Assembly (NCBI GenBank): GCA_001874255.1
Contig: MPDC01000006.1
Location: 62,001-126,000 of the forward strand
Direction of reading: 5' to 3'
DNA: 64,000 bases
Origin: Alphaproteobacteria bacterium MedPE-SWcel
GTDB taxonomy: Bacteria > Pseudomonadota > Alphaproteobacteria > Rhodobacterales > Rhodobacteraceae
The translations under genes and the position numbers were made by a program. Below, piece by piece: positions 1 to 8,476 of this stretch (within the stretch, counting starts at the first letter, position 1; every line of letters begins with the position of its first letter). The notes beneath the pieces are model-generated. The model did no database searches. It saw only the letters and a list, made by a program, of their open reading frames with translations, and was not told the DNA's origin.

Positions 1-34
1 GCGGCGATGGCGATCAGAATCTCCACATGGCGTG

Positions 35-253
35 TCAGGGAGAACCGGGGCTGCTGTTGCGGCGCGCGGCGTCCTGCTCGGCTTCGAGGTCCAGAAGGCG
101 GATCAGGAGCAAGCTTTGCCGATTTGGGATAGCTGCCCCCAAGAGGCGCTTCAGGTCGCGGGACCGGGAGTAGTCATCCGCGCCAATCCGCGCCGCGCGG
201 GATAGCAGGCGGGGGCGAGCAAGTGTAAATAAACGGCTGGTCAAGTCCTGCAT
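35..253 (-). CDS. DUF6477 family protein, 3' end apparently frameshifted
   Basis: Small protein of unknown function. From the ATG at 251-253 it reads MQDLTSRLFTLARPRLLSRA and continues with DYSRSRDLKRLLG, the N-terminal signature I associate with the DUF6477 family of Rhodobacteraceae. A GGGGAA ribosome site precedes this ATG. The open frame stops at 35-37 after RRNSSPGSP. However, the neighbouring frame over positions 1-60 reads FSLTRHVEILIAIA, which matches the conserved C-terminal block of the family (YS-ARHVE-LIA). The natural protein would therefore continue off the window after a one-base shift near positions 45-65. This may be a real frameshift or a sequence error. It is divergent from the DUF6456 regulator gene. 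Confidence 0.7.
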   Translation of the reverse strand: MQDLTSRLFTLARPRLLSRAARIGADDYSRSRDLKRLLGAAIPNRQSLLLIRLLDLEAEQDAARRNSSPGSP

Positions 254-341
254 GGATTTCCCCATTAATCTGTGAGTGACAGGCCGGATAATAGTCAACC
301 CTTCCGGGTGTTGCAGACATTCGCAAGTTGGCGAACGGTGT

Positions 342-362
342 ATTCTCAATCGATTTGAGAAT
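342..362. repeat. Perfect inverted repeat between divergent DUF6477 and DUF6456 genes
   Basis: Arms ATTCTCAA (342-349) and TTGAGAAT (355-362) are separated by 5 nt (TCGAT). It lies in the 233-bp divergent intergenic region. A second, shorter inverted repeat, TTCGC-N6-GCGAA, is at 320-335. It could be an operator or an RNA hairpin; the sequence alone does not decide this. Confidence 0.5.
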
Positions 363-486
363 AGATGGCATGCTTTCAGAGCTGTCAAAAATTCAATCGT
401 TCAAAAGAGTGCGCGAGACGGGAAAGGGAATTCGGCTCTGTCGTTCTTTCGTCAAAGTGCCTCTTGAGCAAAATTGGGGGTCAGTG

Positions 487-1536
487 ATGAGCAGTGTCAC
501 ACAAACAAGTCTGCCAGCTTGGGTGTCGGATGAAGTATTTCGATATCTGGAACATACAATCGCACAAGTCTCGATCCGGGAGCTGTCTCGGAACGCGGAG
601 TGTCATGCCTCGACCGTCCTGAGGCAAGTCCGTCGTCTGGAGCAGCTCCGGGAGGATCCACTTGTGGACGGAGCGCTCACGCGGCTTTCGGATGTGTTCT
701 ACGAAGATGGAAAGTGCGCCAGATCGAGTCCTGATAAAACTCTTTTTTCCGAGGGTGATGCAGCGCGTTGTTTAACCATGCTAACGCATTCCGGTGCGGT
801 CCTTGTTGCGGGGCGGGACATGCCGAAAGTCATCATCGTGCGGGGGGTGCACGAGGATATTCACAAGACGGTGGTCGACCGTGGTCTGGCGGAGATACTG
901 GCTCTGCTGGATTGGATCAGCTGCTTTGCGTCCGGGCAAGTCTATCGCTACCGCATTTCCAAAGAGGGGCGCAGCGCCCTTGCAGCCATGATGGCAGCGG
1001 CGGAAAACAAGAAGCGTATTCGGGCAGAAACCCCCACCCAGTCGGGCATTGCCGCGGTTCTTGCGGGCGCTTCTGAAGGCGACGAGCTGGTCCAGAAGAG
1101 AGCTCGCTACGGTCAGCAGGAGACACCGATCCAAACGCTGGCAAGGCTCTCTGACCGGGACGGGAATCCCTTCCTGACGGCGGAAATGTTGCGTGCAGGA
1201 GAGAGGTTGCGCGAGGATTTTGAGTTGGCGCAAATCGGTCAGCACGTTGCCAGGGGGCATGCCGTCTTTGCCGATGGCGGCTGTCGCCCTCAGCCGCGGG
1301 ATTATGACACACCGGCCCGACAGGCGTTTCAGCGTTCGGCAGATGCCCTATGCGCGCTTGGCCCCGGTCTGAGCGATATCGCGCTGCGGTGTTGTTGCCA
1401 TCTTGAGGGGCTGGAGGCGGCAGAGCGAGAGCTGGGATGGTCGGCGCGGTCCGGCAAGATTGTGTTGCGAATAGCGCTGGAGCAATTGCACCAATATTAT
1501 CAATCACTCCCGCCGCAAAGCCAGATGATCGGGTAG
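487..1536 (+). CDS. DUF6456 domain-containing helix-turn-helix protein
   Basis: Predicted DNA-binding protein of 349 aa, function unknown. I chose the ATG at 487 because GGGGG lies just upstream, while the upstream extension in this frame is low-complexity and lacks a ribosome site. Residues about 27-56 (VSIRELSRNAECHASTVLRQVRRLE) look like a helix-turn-helix that reads successive regulatory helices. The C-terminal third (TPIQTLARLSDRDG followed by LTAEMLRAGERLREDFELAQ) is the region I recognise as DUF6456, which is common in Rhodobacteraceae. No signal peptide or membrane segment is seen. It is transcribed divergently from the DUF6477 gene, and an inverted repeat between the two genes could serve as its own operator (inference). 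Confidence 0.75.
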   Translation: MSSVTQTSLPAWVSDEVFRYLEHTIAQVSIRELSRNAECHASTVLRQVRRLEQLREDPLVDGALTRLSDVFYEDGKCARSSPDKTLFSEGDAARCLTMLTHSGAVLVAGRDMPKVIIVRGVHEDIHKTVVDRGLAEILALLDWISCFASGQVYRYRISKEGRSALAAMMAAAENKKRIRAETPTQSGIAAVLAGASEGDELVQKRARYGQQETPIQTLARLSDRDGNPFLTAEMLRAGERLREDFELAQIGQHVARGHAVFADGGCRPQPRDYDTPARQAFQRSADALCALGPGLSDIALRCCCHLEGLEAAERELGWSARSGKIVLRIALEQLHQYYQSLPPQSQMIG

Positions 1537-2000
1537 GTTTTCATTTGACCATTCTGAGCGGGGGGTGTTTCTTGCGAGGGCGCGTATGAGTTTTGAATAT
1601 TGAAATATGGAGCAGAGCGGAATGCGGCGCGGAATAAATGGAGAACGAAATGGGAATGGGCGTGGTTTGATTTGCGATATGTTTGCAGGTTCTCTTTTTG
1701 TGCCATTTGCTGATATCGGCTCACCTTGAGTATTTCTGTATTGGCGAATTATGATTTGTCATCGTGTATTTTCCTTTGGACGGGAATTGAGTTTCTACCA
1801 TTTGCCGCAGGAAACAGGAATTGAGCCCCCTCGAAATTTAAGTTCTTTTGCCTCCTTCCGCCCGGGTTTGACGTTAACGACCTGGGAATGGAGAGGTCGT
1901 AGATTGCGTCGAGAACAAAGCAGGCATGCAGCACTGGCCGTGGCCATTGCGGGCTGATATGTTACGCTGCAGCAACCGACGTAGTCACAAGGAAGACCCT
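1537..2000. other. Intergenic region upstream of lipA, no gene recognised
   Basis: This 464-bp stretch is more AT-rich than its surroundings and holds only short ORFs without recognisable features. It contains the inverted repeat ACGACCT (1877-1883) / AGGTCGT (1894-1900) with a 10-nt loop, about 100 bp before lipA. The lipA ribosome site AAGGAAG is at 1989-1995. No convincing tRNA, terminator or known riboswitch was seen. Confidence 0.5.
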
Positions 2001-2954
2001 GTGCGAGATCTGAAGATCCCCGAGCAGCGCCACCCCGAAAAAGCGCACCGTCCCGACAACGCTCAGCCTAAAAAGCCAAGCTGGATCCGCGTGAAGGCGC
2101 CAGGTGGCAAGGGCTACGCAGAGACTCACAAGATCATGCGTGAGAACAACCTCGTGACAGTCTGCGAAGAAGCTGGCTGTCCAAATGTCGGTGAATGCTG
2201 GAGCCAGGGCCATGCCACCATGATGATCATGGGGGACACCTGTACGCGCGCTTGTTCGTTCTGCAATATTGCAACGGGAAAGCCGCCCGAGGCGCTGGAT
2301 GCCTTTGAACCCGGTCGTGTTGCGCATGCCGTTGCCAAGCTGGGGCTGAACCACGTCGTCATTACGTCGGTGGACCGCGACGATGTCGAAGACGGGGGCG
2401 CCTCTCACTTTGCTCAGACCATCCGCGCGGTGCGCCACCGGTCGCCCGCAACCACGATCGAGATCCTGACGCCGGATTTTTTGCGCTGTGATGCGTCGGC
2501 GCTGGAAACCGTGGTCGAGGCGAAGCCGGATGTCTTTAACCACAACCTTGAAACGGTGCCGGGTCTCTATCCCGAAGTGCGGGCAGGCGCGCGCTATTTC
2601 CATTCGCTCCGTCTCCTACAGCGGGTGAAGGAGCTCGATCCAAGTATCTTTACCAAGTCGGGGATCATGGTCGGTCTCGGAGAAGAGGCCATGCAAGTGA
2701 AACAGGTCATGGACGACATGCGCGCTGCTGATGTCGATTTCCTGACTATTGGTCAGTACTTGCAGCCTACTCCTAAACACCATGCGGTGGACCGGTTCGT
2801 GACGCCGGAGGAATTTGCGACCTATGAAAAATCGGCCTATGGCAAAGGGTTCCTGATGGTGTCGGCAACGCCCTTGACCCGGTCATCCTATCATGCGGGC
2901 GATGACTTTGCCCGCCTGCGGGATGCCCGCAACGCCAAACTCGGGTTGGCATGA
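2001..2954 (+). CDS. lipA: Lipoyl synthase
   Basis: Radical-SAM enzyme that inserts two sulfurs into octanoyl groups on lipoyl domains (pyruvate and 2-oxoglutarate dehydrogenases, glycine cleavage H protein). The GTG at 2001 gives a 317-aa protein beginning [16 protein letters not shown], with AAGGAAG just upstream; the longer in-frame ATG at 1926 lacks such support. Both iron-sulfur clusters are visible: auxiliary cluster cysteines C55, C60 and C66 ([12 protein letters not shown]) and radical-SAM cysteines C81, C85 and C88 (CTRACSFC). The conserved C-terminal RSSY motif supplies the serine ligand of the auxiliary cluster. It is a single gene, convergent with hpt. Confidence 0.97.
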   Translation: MRDLKIPEQRHPEKAHRPDNAQPKKPSWIRVKAPGGKGYAETHKIMRENNLVTVCEEAGCPNVGECWSQGHATMMIMGDTCTRACSFCNIATGKPPEALDAFEPGRVAHAVAKLGLNHVVITSVDRDDVEDGGASHFAQTIRAVRHRSPATTIEILTPDFLRCDASALETVVEAKPDVFNHNLETVPGLYPEVRAGARYFHSLRLLQRVKELDPSIFTKSGIMVGLGEEAMQVKQVMDDMRAADVDFLTIGQYLQPTPKHHAVDRFVTPEEFATYEKSAYGKGFLMVSATPLTRSSYHAGDDFARLRDARNAKLGLA

Positions 2955-2963
2955 GGTCAAGGC

Positions 2964-2991
2964 CATGGCGCGGCCATTCAGTCGCGCCATG
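2964..2991. terminator. Inverted repeat between convergent lipA and hpt
   Basis: Perfect 9-bp arms CATGGCGCG (2964-2972) and CGCGCCATG (2983-2991) with a 10-nt loop, 9 bp after the lipA stop. There is no T-run, so a factor-independent terminator is only likely, not certain. Position between convergent genes suggests a shared transcript end. Confidence 0.5.
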
Positions 2992-3039
2992 ACGTCCAAC
3001 AGCAGATAGGCGGTGTTTGGCCCGTCGTGTCAGGCGGGC

Positions 3040-3576
3040 TCAGGTGAACCGCACTTTGCCAATATAGGGCAGATTGCGATTCCTCTGGGCAAAATCGATG
3101 CCGTAGCCCACGACAAATTCATCCGGAATTTCGAAACCGATCCAATCGGCCCGAAAATCCACTTCGCGGCGGGAGGGTTTGTCGAGGAGCGCAATGGCCT
3201 TGAGGCGCGCAGGCTTGCGACTTTTCAAGAGCGAAATGACATGGTTCAGCGTGTGGCCAGTGTCGACGATGTCTTCGACAACCAACACATCCCGGCCTTC
3301 AATTGCGCCACGCAAGTCCTTGAGAATACGAACCTCTCGACTGCTTTCCATCGAGTCTCCGTAGGATGAGGCTTCGAGAAAATCGACCTCGATCGGCAGA
3401 TTAAGTTCACGTACGAGGTCTGCGATGAACACAAAGCTTCCTCGTAACAGACCGACGACGACCAGCTGCTTGGTATCGCCAAACTCGCTGGTTATTTCCC
3501 CGCACAGCTGTTCAATTCGCGCGGCGATTGCCTTGGCTGAAATCATCACATCGATGACATATGGTCGCTCTGACAT
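3040..3576 (-). CDS. hpt: Hypoxanthine phosphoribosyltransferase
   Basis: Cytosolic purine salvage enzyme that transfers phosphoribose from PRPP to hypoxanthine (and often guanine) to make IMP/GMP. The 178-aa length is normal for the bacterial type. The PRPP-binding loop [13 protein letters not shown] lies at residues 97-109, and the N-terminal [12 protein letters not shown] motif at about 39-51 holds the flexible-loop side of the site. The ending [15 protein letters not shown] is typical of the family. It stands alone, convergent with lipA and divergent from the ratA-like gene. Confidence 0.95.
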   Translation of the reverse strand: MSERPYVIDVMISAKAIAARIEQLCGEITSEFGDTKQLVVVGLLRGSFVFIADLVRELNLPIEVDFLEASSYGDSMESSREVRILKDLRGAIEGRDVLVVEDIVDTGHTLNHVISLLKSRKPARLKAIALLDKPSRREVDFRADWIGFEIPDEFVVGYGIDFAQRNRNLPYIGKVRFT

Positions 3577-3650
3577 CCTTGCCCCCTTGAAATTCGCCCG
3601 CGTTCATAGGACACCACGCGCCACCTGTACAGAAGACGAAGTGTGCGCAT

Positions 3651-4100
3651 ATGCCAACCCATTCGGAAACCCGCCAGATGCCTTATACCGCGCAACAGAT
3701 GTATGATCTGGTGGCGGATGTGGCGGCGTACCCCAAATTCCTGCCCTGGTGCTCTGCTGCGCGTATCCGCAGCCGGACACAGCAGGGGGCCTCCGAGGTG
3801 ATGGAAGCCGATCTGGTGATCTCCTTCAAGGTCTTTCGCGAACGCTTCGGCAGCCGCGTTGTGCTGCATCACGACGACAAAAGGATCGATACCGAATATC
3901 TTGACGGCCCCTTTCGCCATATGAAGTCAAACTGGGCTTTTGCCGATCGGGAAGACGGCGGCTGCGATGCGTCCTTCTTTGTCGATTTTGAGTTTAAGAA
4001 CGCGGTGTTGCAGGGCATTATTGGTGTTGTCTTCAACGAGGCGATGCAGAGGATCGTGCGCGCCTTTGAACGCCGTGCGGCCGAGCTATATTCGCGTTAG
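3651..4100 (+). CDS. RatA/Coq10-like START-domain protein
   Basis: 149-aa SRPBCC-fold protein of the family that includes Escherichia coli RatA and mitochondrial Coq10. Family hallmarks are the opening YTAQQMYDLVADVAAYPKFLPWC and the later SNWAFADREDGG and VDFEFKNAVLQGIIGVVFNEAMQRIVRAFERRA. In alphaproteobacteria the gene is usually taken to bind ubiquinone or other lipids and support respiration; the toxin name RatA refers to reported effects on ribosome association in E. coli. I infer a Coq10-like quinone-handling role. Its last 15 bp overlap the convergent cinA gene. Confidence 0.85.
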   Translation: MPTHSETRQMPYTAQQMYDLVADVAAYPKFLPWCSAARIRSRTQQGASEVMEADLVISFKVFRERFGSRVVLHHDDKRIDTEYLDGPFRHMKSNWAFADREDGGCDASFFVDFEFKNAVLQGIIGVVFNEAMQRIVRAFERRAAELYSR

Positions 4101-4565
4101 GGCCATCCGGAGCATCTCAAGCGCATGATCACGGCTGGCCATGCGCACGTGATCCCGGCCGATCGGGCCAAAGTCTACCAGTTCGGTGCGTGTTTCGGTG
4201 CCGGTCTGTGCGAGTCCAAAACAAACGCGCCCCTCGGGTTTGAACTCCGAGCCTCCGGGGCCTGCGATGCCAGTCACGGACACGGCCAGGCTGACACCGG
4301 CCTGCGCAAGGGCGCCCTCGGCCATTTCCCGGGCGGCTTCCTCGCTGACGGCGCCAAAGGTCTCGAGCGTCTCGGCCTGGACGCCCAGCATCTGCATTTT
4401 GGAAGCATTGGAGTAGGTCACAAAACCGCGATCCACAACGGCGGAGGAGCCGGGGATATCTGTCAGGGCGGCCGCAATCATGCCACCGGTACAGCTTTCT
4501 GCTGTGGCAATCGTCGCATGGAGCGCTTTGGCGCGGTCGAGAAGGTCCGCGACATCGATGGTCAT
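4086..4565 (-). CDS. CinA C-terminal domain protein (nicotinamide-nucleotide amidase type)
   Basis: 159-aa stand-alone CinA C-terminal domain. Family members deamidate nicotinamide mononucleotide to nicotinate mononucleotide in NAD recycling. Motifs include IATAESCTGGMIAAALTDIPGSS near residues 18-40, VTYSNASKMQMLGV, and VTGIAGPGGS. The N-terminal molybdopterin-binding-like domain of full-length CinA is absent, as is common in this group. Its start overlaps the pgpA stop by 4 bp (ATGA), so it is the third gene of the ispDF-pgpA-cinA operon. Confidence 0.9.
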   Translation of the reverse strand: MTIDVADLLDRAKALHATIATAESCTGGMIAAALTDIPGSSAVVDRGFVTYSNASKMQMLGVQAETLETFGAVSEEAAREMAEGALAQAGVSLAVSVTGIAGPGGSEFKPEGRVCFGLAQTGTETRTELVDFGPIGRDHVRMASRDHALEMLRMALTRI

Positions 4566-5059
4566 AGCCCAAGGACCCCGTGCGCGACCCCGGCCAGCAC
4601 TACGATGCCAATCGCGGCCATCGCGCCCGCGATCACGTCATCCATCATGACGCCAAACGGGCCTTTCTGTCGGTCTGCGCAGCCGACCGGGCCGGGTTTC
4701 CAGATATCGAACAGCCGAAACAGCAAGAACCCGGCGACCCACCCCGGCCAGAGGGCCGTGATATCAAGCCCATGTAGCCAGGCGGGGAGCGAAATGGCCC
4801 ATAGCGCCAGCATTTGGCCGGCCAGTTCGTCCAGCACGAACTCTGACGGGTCGAGGTCCTCTTGTCCGCGGGTCATCTCGGTGGCGGCCCAATAGCCGAT
4901 GATGGTGGCCGCTACCGTGACGATGGCCAACAAGGGAAACCCGCCCAGAAGGTGCAATCCCAATGTGACGGGCAGCGCCGCCAGGGATCCCCAGGTGCCG
5001 GGGGCAGGGCGGAAATAGCCTATTCCGCAACAGGTTCCGAGGAGTTTTGCAACCGTCAT
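4562..5059 (-). CDS. pgpA: Phosphatidylglycerophosphatase A
   Basis: 165-aa integral membrane phosphatase that converts phosphatidylglycerol phosphate to phosphatidylglycerol. The conserved acidic motifs of PgpA are visible: [17 protein letters not shown] in the middle and [28 protein letters not shown] near the C-terminus. Several hydrophobic segments fit a three- to four-helix membrane protein. It overlaps ispDF upstream and cinA downstream by 4 bp each, so the three genes are probably translationally coupled. The functional link is loose: membrane lipid and isoprenoid precursors. Confidence 0.93.
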   Translation of the reverse strand: MTVAKLLGTCCGIGYFRPAPGTWGSLAALPVTLGLHLLGGFPLLAIVTVAATIIGYWAATEMTRGQEDLDPSEFVLDELAGQMLALWAISLPAWLHGLDITALWPGWVAGFLLFRLFDIWKPGPVGCADRQKGPFGVMMDDVIAGAMAAIGIVVLAGVAHGVLGL

Positions 5060-6192
5060 AGCTGCACCAGAGTTGCAGTGGCGAGTGCCGCAATCCCTTC
5101 ACCACGCCCGGTGAACCCGAGGCGTTCCGACGTGGTGGCCTTGACGGAAATCCGATCTCGCCCGATCTGGGTGATCTCTGCCATTCGGGTGCGCATGGCC
5201 TCCGCATGGGGGCCGATCTTGGGATGCTCGCAGACCAATGTGCAGTCGATATTGCTGATGCTGAAGCCTCTCGAGGAGGCCAATTCGACAGCATGTCGCA
5301 GGAAGATGTCCGAGGCCGCACCTTTCCACTGTGGGTCACTTGGGGGGAAGTGGCGGCCGATATCGCCTTCGGCCAATGCGCCATAGAGAGCATCTGTCAC
5401 CGCATGCAGGCCGACATCGGCGTCGGAATGCCCTTGCAGGCCACGATCATGGGGGACGGAAATGCCGCAGAGGGTGACATGGTCTCCGGGGCCGAATCTG
5501 TGCACGTCGTAGCCATTGCCCAATCTGATATCCATGGAGCTCCTCAATATGGTCTCGGCGCGGGTGAAATCCTCGGGCCGGGTGATCTTGATGTTGTTGC
5601 TGTCGCCAGGAGTGATGCAAACGGGCAGGCCTGCCTTGCGTGCGACCTCCACATCGTCGGCTGCCTCGCCCTCAAGCGCAAGATGTGCCGACAGGATTGC
5701 GTCAAAATGAAACGCCTGCGGTGTCTGGGCGGCGAAAAGAGCGCTGCGATCCTGAGTGCCAACGACCATTTGGTCATCGCCCACCCAGAGCGCGTCGGTC
5801 ACTGCCAGCCCCGGTGCGGCGGCGCGGTTTGTCTCGAGCGCGTCAAGAACGCCGCAAATGACCGACGAACTCACGCAGGGGCGGGCGGCGTCATGGATCA
5901 GCACATGTTGCACGCCCTCATTCTGCAAGGCCAACAGTCCGTTCAACACCGAAGAAGCGCGATCCCGGCCGCCATCTGTCTGCTGCACATCCGGATGCGC
6001 GTGCAGCGCATCGAGCGCGGCACTATCCTCCGAGTCGCGGACCACCATGATATGGTTCAACCCGGCGCGCCGGAAGGCGGCGATGGTCCAATCAATGACC
6101 GGCTTGCCCGCCAGACTGCGCCATTGTTTTGCAACCCCGCCTCCTGCGCGCGTGCCTTTGCCTGCGGCAACAATCAAAACGGCAGTGGTCAT
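5056..6192 (-). CDS. ispDF: Bifunctional IspD/IspF
   Basis: 378-aa fusion that carries out two steps of the MEP isoprenoid pathway: formation of CDP-methylerythritol (IspD) and its cyclisation to 2-C-methylerythritol 2,4-cyclodiphosphate (IspF). The IspD half spans about residues 1-215 with the CTP-binding start [19 protein letters not shown] and the [10 protein letters not shown] motif. The IspF half begins at [14 protein letters not shown], with the metal ligands in DVH and [15 protein letters not shown], and ends [21 protein letters not shown]. The fused form is usual in alphaproteobacteria. First gene of the operon with pgpA and cinA. Confidence 0.96.
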   Translation of the reverse strand: MTTAVLIVAAGKGTRAGGGVAKQWRSLAGKPVIDWTIAAFRRAGLNHIMVVRDSEDSAALDALHAHPDVQQTDGGRDRASSVLNGLLALQNEGVQHVLIHDAARPCVSSSVICGVLDALETNRAAAPGLAVTDALWVGDDQMVVGTQDRSALFAAQTPQAFHFDAILSAHLALEGEAADDVEVARKAGLPVCITPGDSNNIKITRPEDFTRAETILRSSMDIRLGNGYDVHRFGPGDHVTLCGISVPHDRGLQGHSDADVGLHAVTDALYGALAEGDIGRHFPPSDPQWKGAASDIFLRHAVELASSRGFSISNIDCTLVCEHPKIGPHAEAMRTRMAEITQIGRDRISVKATTSERLGFTGRGEGIAALATATLVQL

Positions 6193-6385
6193 GTCAGATG
6201 AGCGTCCTGTGCGTGTGTAAACTTGCGGCGTGTCTACGGTGCGGCGGATAAACTGGCAACGCCCGCGAGTAAAGTGACCAAAAAATAGGCATTCATGCCG
6301 GATGAGTGGGCTGGAATGGCGCGTTGGAATGGAGCATAGGAACGTTTCAAGCTAATAAACAATCATGTGCACAAGGATTAAGCAA

Positions 6386-7375
6386 TTGTCCTTTTCTGTT
6401 GGACCCACACATCTTGACCCTCCGATTGCGCTGGCTCCCATGGCCGGTATCACGGATCGGCCTTTCCGCGACCTGGTCAGGTCGTTCGGGGCCGGTCTGG
6501 TGGTCAGCGAAATGGTGGCAAGCCAGGAAATGGTGCAGGCCAAACCCGGCGTGCGCGAGCGTGCGGAGCTGAGCGCCGACGTTGAGAATACGGCCGTCCA
6601 ACTGGCGGGGCGTGAGGCCTATTGGATGGCAGAGGCCGCCCGGCAAGTCGCGGACCGCGGCGCCTGCATGATTGACATCAACATGGGCTGCCCGGCGAAA
6701 AAGGTGACCAATGGCTATTCCGGGTCGGCTCTGTTGAAGGCGCCGGACCATGCGATATCGCTGATCGAGGCCGTCGTGCAGGCGGTGGATGTGCCGGTGA
6801 CGTTGAAGACCCGCCTCGGCTGGGATGAGACAAATTTGAATGCGGCAGATGTGGCGCGCCGGGCGCAGGATGCCGGCGTACAGATGGTCACCATCCACGG
6901 GCGCACGCGCTGTCAGTTCTACAAAGGGCAGGCGGATTGGGCCGCGATCGCCGATATCCGGGATGCGATTTCTGTGCCGTTGCTGGCCAATGGGGACATC
7001 AAAGACGTGGCAGACGCGCGCAAAGCGCTGGCGCAATCTGGCGCCGATGGGGTTATGATTGGGCGCGGAGCCCAGGGTCGGCCTTGGGTGCTTGCAGAGA
7101 TTGCCCATGCAATTTGGGGCAAGGCGGCTCCTGTTATCCCCAAGGGATCTGATCTTGTTGCAATGGTTTCAATCCATTATGAGGCGATCCTGCGTTTCTA
7201 TGGACCGGATCTGGGCGCCCGCGTCGCGCGAAAGCACCTCGGCTGGTATATGGATGATGCGGGAACTCCGGCAGCGCTCAGGCGCGAGATTTTGACCGCA
7301 GGCAGTGCAGAGGCCGTGTTGATCCGTCTGGACGATGCCTTGAACTGCTGCGCGCAGCAGGAGACCGCAGCATGA
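6386..7375 (+). CDS. dusB: tRNA-dihydrouridine synthase B family
   Basis: FMN enzyme that reduces uridines to dihydrouridine in tRNA. The fold signatures are PPIALAPMAGITDRPFRD at the N-terminus, the catalytic-cysteine region DINMGCPAKKVTNGYSGSALL, KTRLGWDE and the FMN-phosphate region GRGAQGRPWV. I prefer the TTG at 6386, which has AAGGA 8 nt upstream and matches usual family starts; an in-frame ATG at 6365 lacks a ribosome site but is possible. It overlaps ntrB by 4 bp (ATGA), an arrangement that mirrors the dus-ntr linkage known in other proteobacteria. First gene of the ntr block. Confidence 0.95.
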   Translation: MSFSVGPTHLDPPIALAPMAGITDRPFRDLVRSFGAGLVVSEMVASQEMVQAKPGVRERAELSADVENTAVQLAGREAYWMAEAARQVADRGACMIDINMGCPAKKVTNGYSGSALLKAPDHAISLIEAVVQAVDVPVTLKTRLGWDETNLNAADVARRAQDAGVQMVTIHGRTRCQFYKGQADWAAIADIRDAISVPLLANGDIKDVADARKALAQSGADGVMIGRGAQGRPWVLAEIAHAIWGKAAPVIPKGSDLVAMVSIHYEAILRFYGPDLGARVARKHLGWYMDDAGTPAALRREILTAGSAEAVLIRLDDALNCCAQQETAA

Positions 7376-8475
7376 GCCCTTCGGCTGTTCCACATACGAC
7401 TGATTGTGCAATCTGGGCGTCGCTGCCGGTGCCTGCGTTTCTGGTGGATCCGGACAATCGGATCTCGGACGTCAACTCCGCCGCCGAAGGCTTTATCAAT
7501 GCGTCGAGAAAGGCGCTGGTCGGCTGGCCGATCTGGCAGAAGGTCGCGATTGAGGCAGCCATCGAGGTCGCCTTCGACAAGGCGCGTGATCAAGGCACAC
7601 CCTTGTTCGTGAATGACGTGGATGTCGGCGCAAGAAGCAGGGCGCCGTTGCAATGTGCGGTGCAGATCGCTCCGCTGCATGGTCACGAGGGTTATATGTT
7701 GCTGATGTTGTCCCCGCGCGAACTGGCCGGACGGATGACGCAAAACCAATCCGCCAAATCGGCGGCGCAATCGGCCATTGGCATGGCTGAAATGCTCGCG
7801 CATGAAATCAAGAACCCATTGGCCGGGATCACCGGCGCAGCACAGCTGGTCAGCATGAACCTGAGCCAGGATGACCTTGAACTGACGGATCTTATTGTCA
7901 GCGAGAGCCGCCGGATCGTTAAACTGCTGGAGCAGGTGGAGCAGTTCGGAAACCTGTCCGAGCCTGATTTTCGGCCCGTGAACCTGCATGATGTGCTGGA
8001 CCGTGCGCGCCGCTCGGCGTTGCTGGGCTTTGGCGCGCATATGAAGATAATTGAAAAGTACGACCCCTCCTTGCCTCTCGCATGGGGGGATCCCGATCAG
8101 CTGCTGCAGGTGGTATTGAACCTGTTGAAGAACGCCTCAGAAGCATCTGGAAAAAGGCAAGGAACCATCACCATCCGGACCTTCTACGAGCATTCCTTTC
8201 GCCTGCGACGCAGTGATGGGCAGGGCAAGCTGTTGCCTCTTCAGATCGAGATTATCGATGACGGACCGGGGCTTCCCGCGCATATCCGCGAAGATATTTT
8301 CGAACCATTTGTCTCTGGTCGCGAAAATGGCACTGGCTTGGGGCTCGCTCTGGTCAGCAAGATCATCGCTGACCATGACGGCTGGATTTCGGTTCAATCC
8401 GAACCGGGCAATACTGTATTCCGACTGTCTCTCTCGCGTGTTCCGCGCGAGCATATAACTCAAGGAGCACAATGA
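7372..8475 (+). CDS. ntrB: Nitrogen regulation sensor kinase NtrB
   Basis: 367-aa cytosolic histidine kinase/phosphatase that controls NtrC according to nitrogen status sensed through PII proteins. A PAS domain occupies about residues 1-120. The H-box reads [21 protein letters not shown], followed by an N-box ([10 protein letters not shown]) and the G boxes DDGPGLP and GTGLGLAL of the ATPase domain. No membrane segment is seen. It is translationally coupled to dusB upstream and is followed 1 bp later by ntrC. Confidence 0.96.
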   Translation: MSPSAVPHTTDCAIWASLPVPAFLVDPDNRISDVNSAAEGFINASRKALVGWPIWQKVAIEAAIEVAFDKARDQGTPLFVNDVDVGARSRAPLQCAVQIAPLHGHEGYMLLMLSPRELAGRMTQNQSAKSAAQSAIGMAEMLAHEIKNPLAGITGAAQLVSMNLSQDDLELTDLIVSESRRIVKLLEQVEQFGNLSEPDFRPVNLHDVLDRARRSALLGFGAHMKIIEKYDPSLPLAWGDPDQLLQVVLNLLKNASEASGKRQGTITIRTFYEHSFRLRRSDGQGKLLPLQIEIIDDGPGLPAHIREDIFEPFVSGRENGTGLGLALVSKIIADHDGWISVQSEPGNTVFRLSLSRVPREHITQGAQ

Positions 8476-8476
8476 C

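Noticed and set aside
1749-1957. Short ORFs on both strands before lipA
   Set aside because: No ribosome site, no similarity that I recognise, and composition unlike the neighbours.
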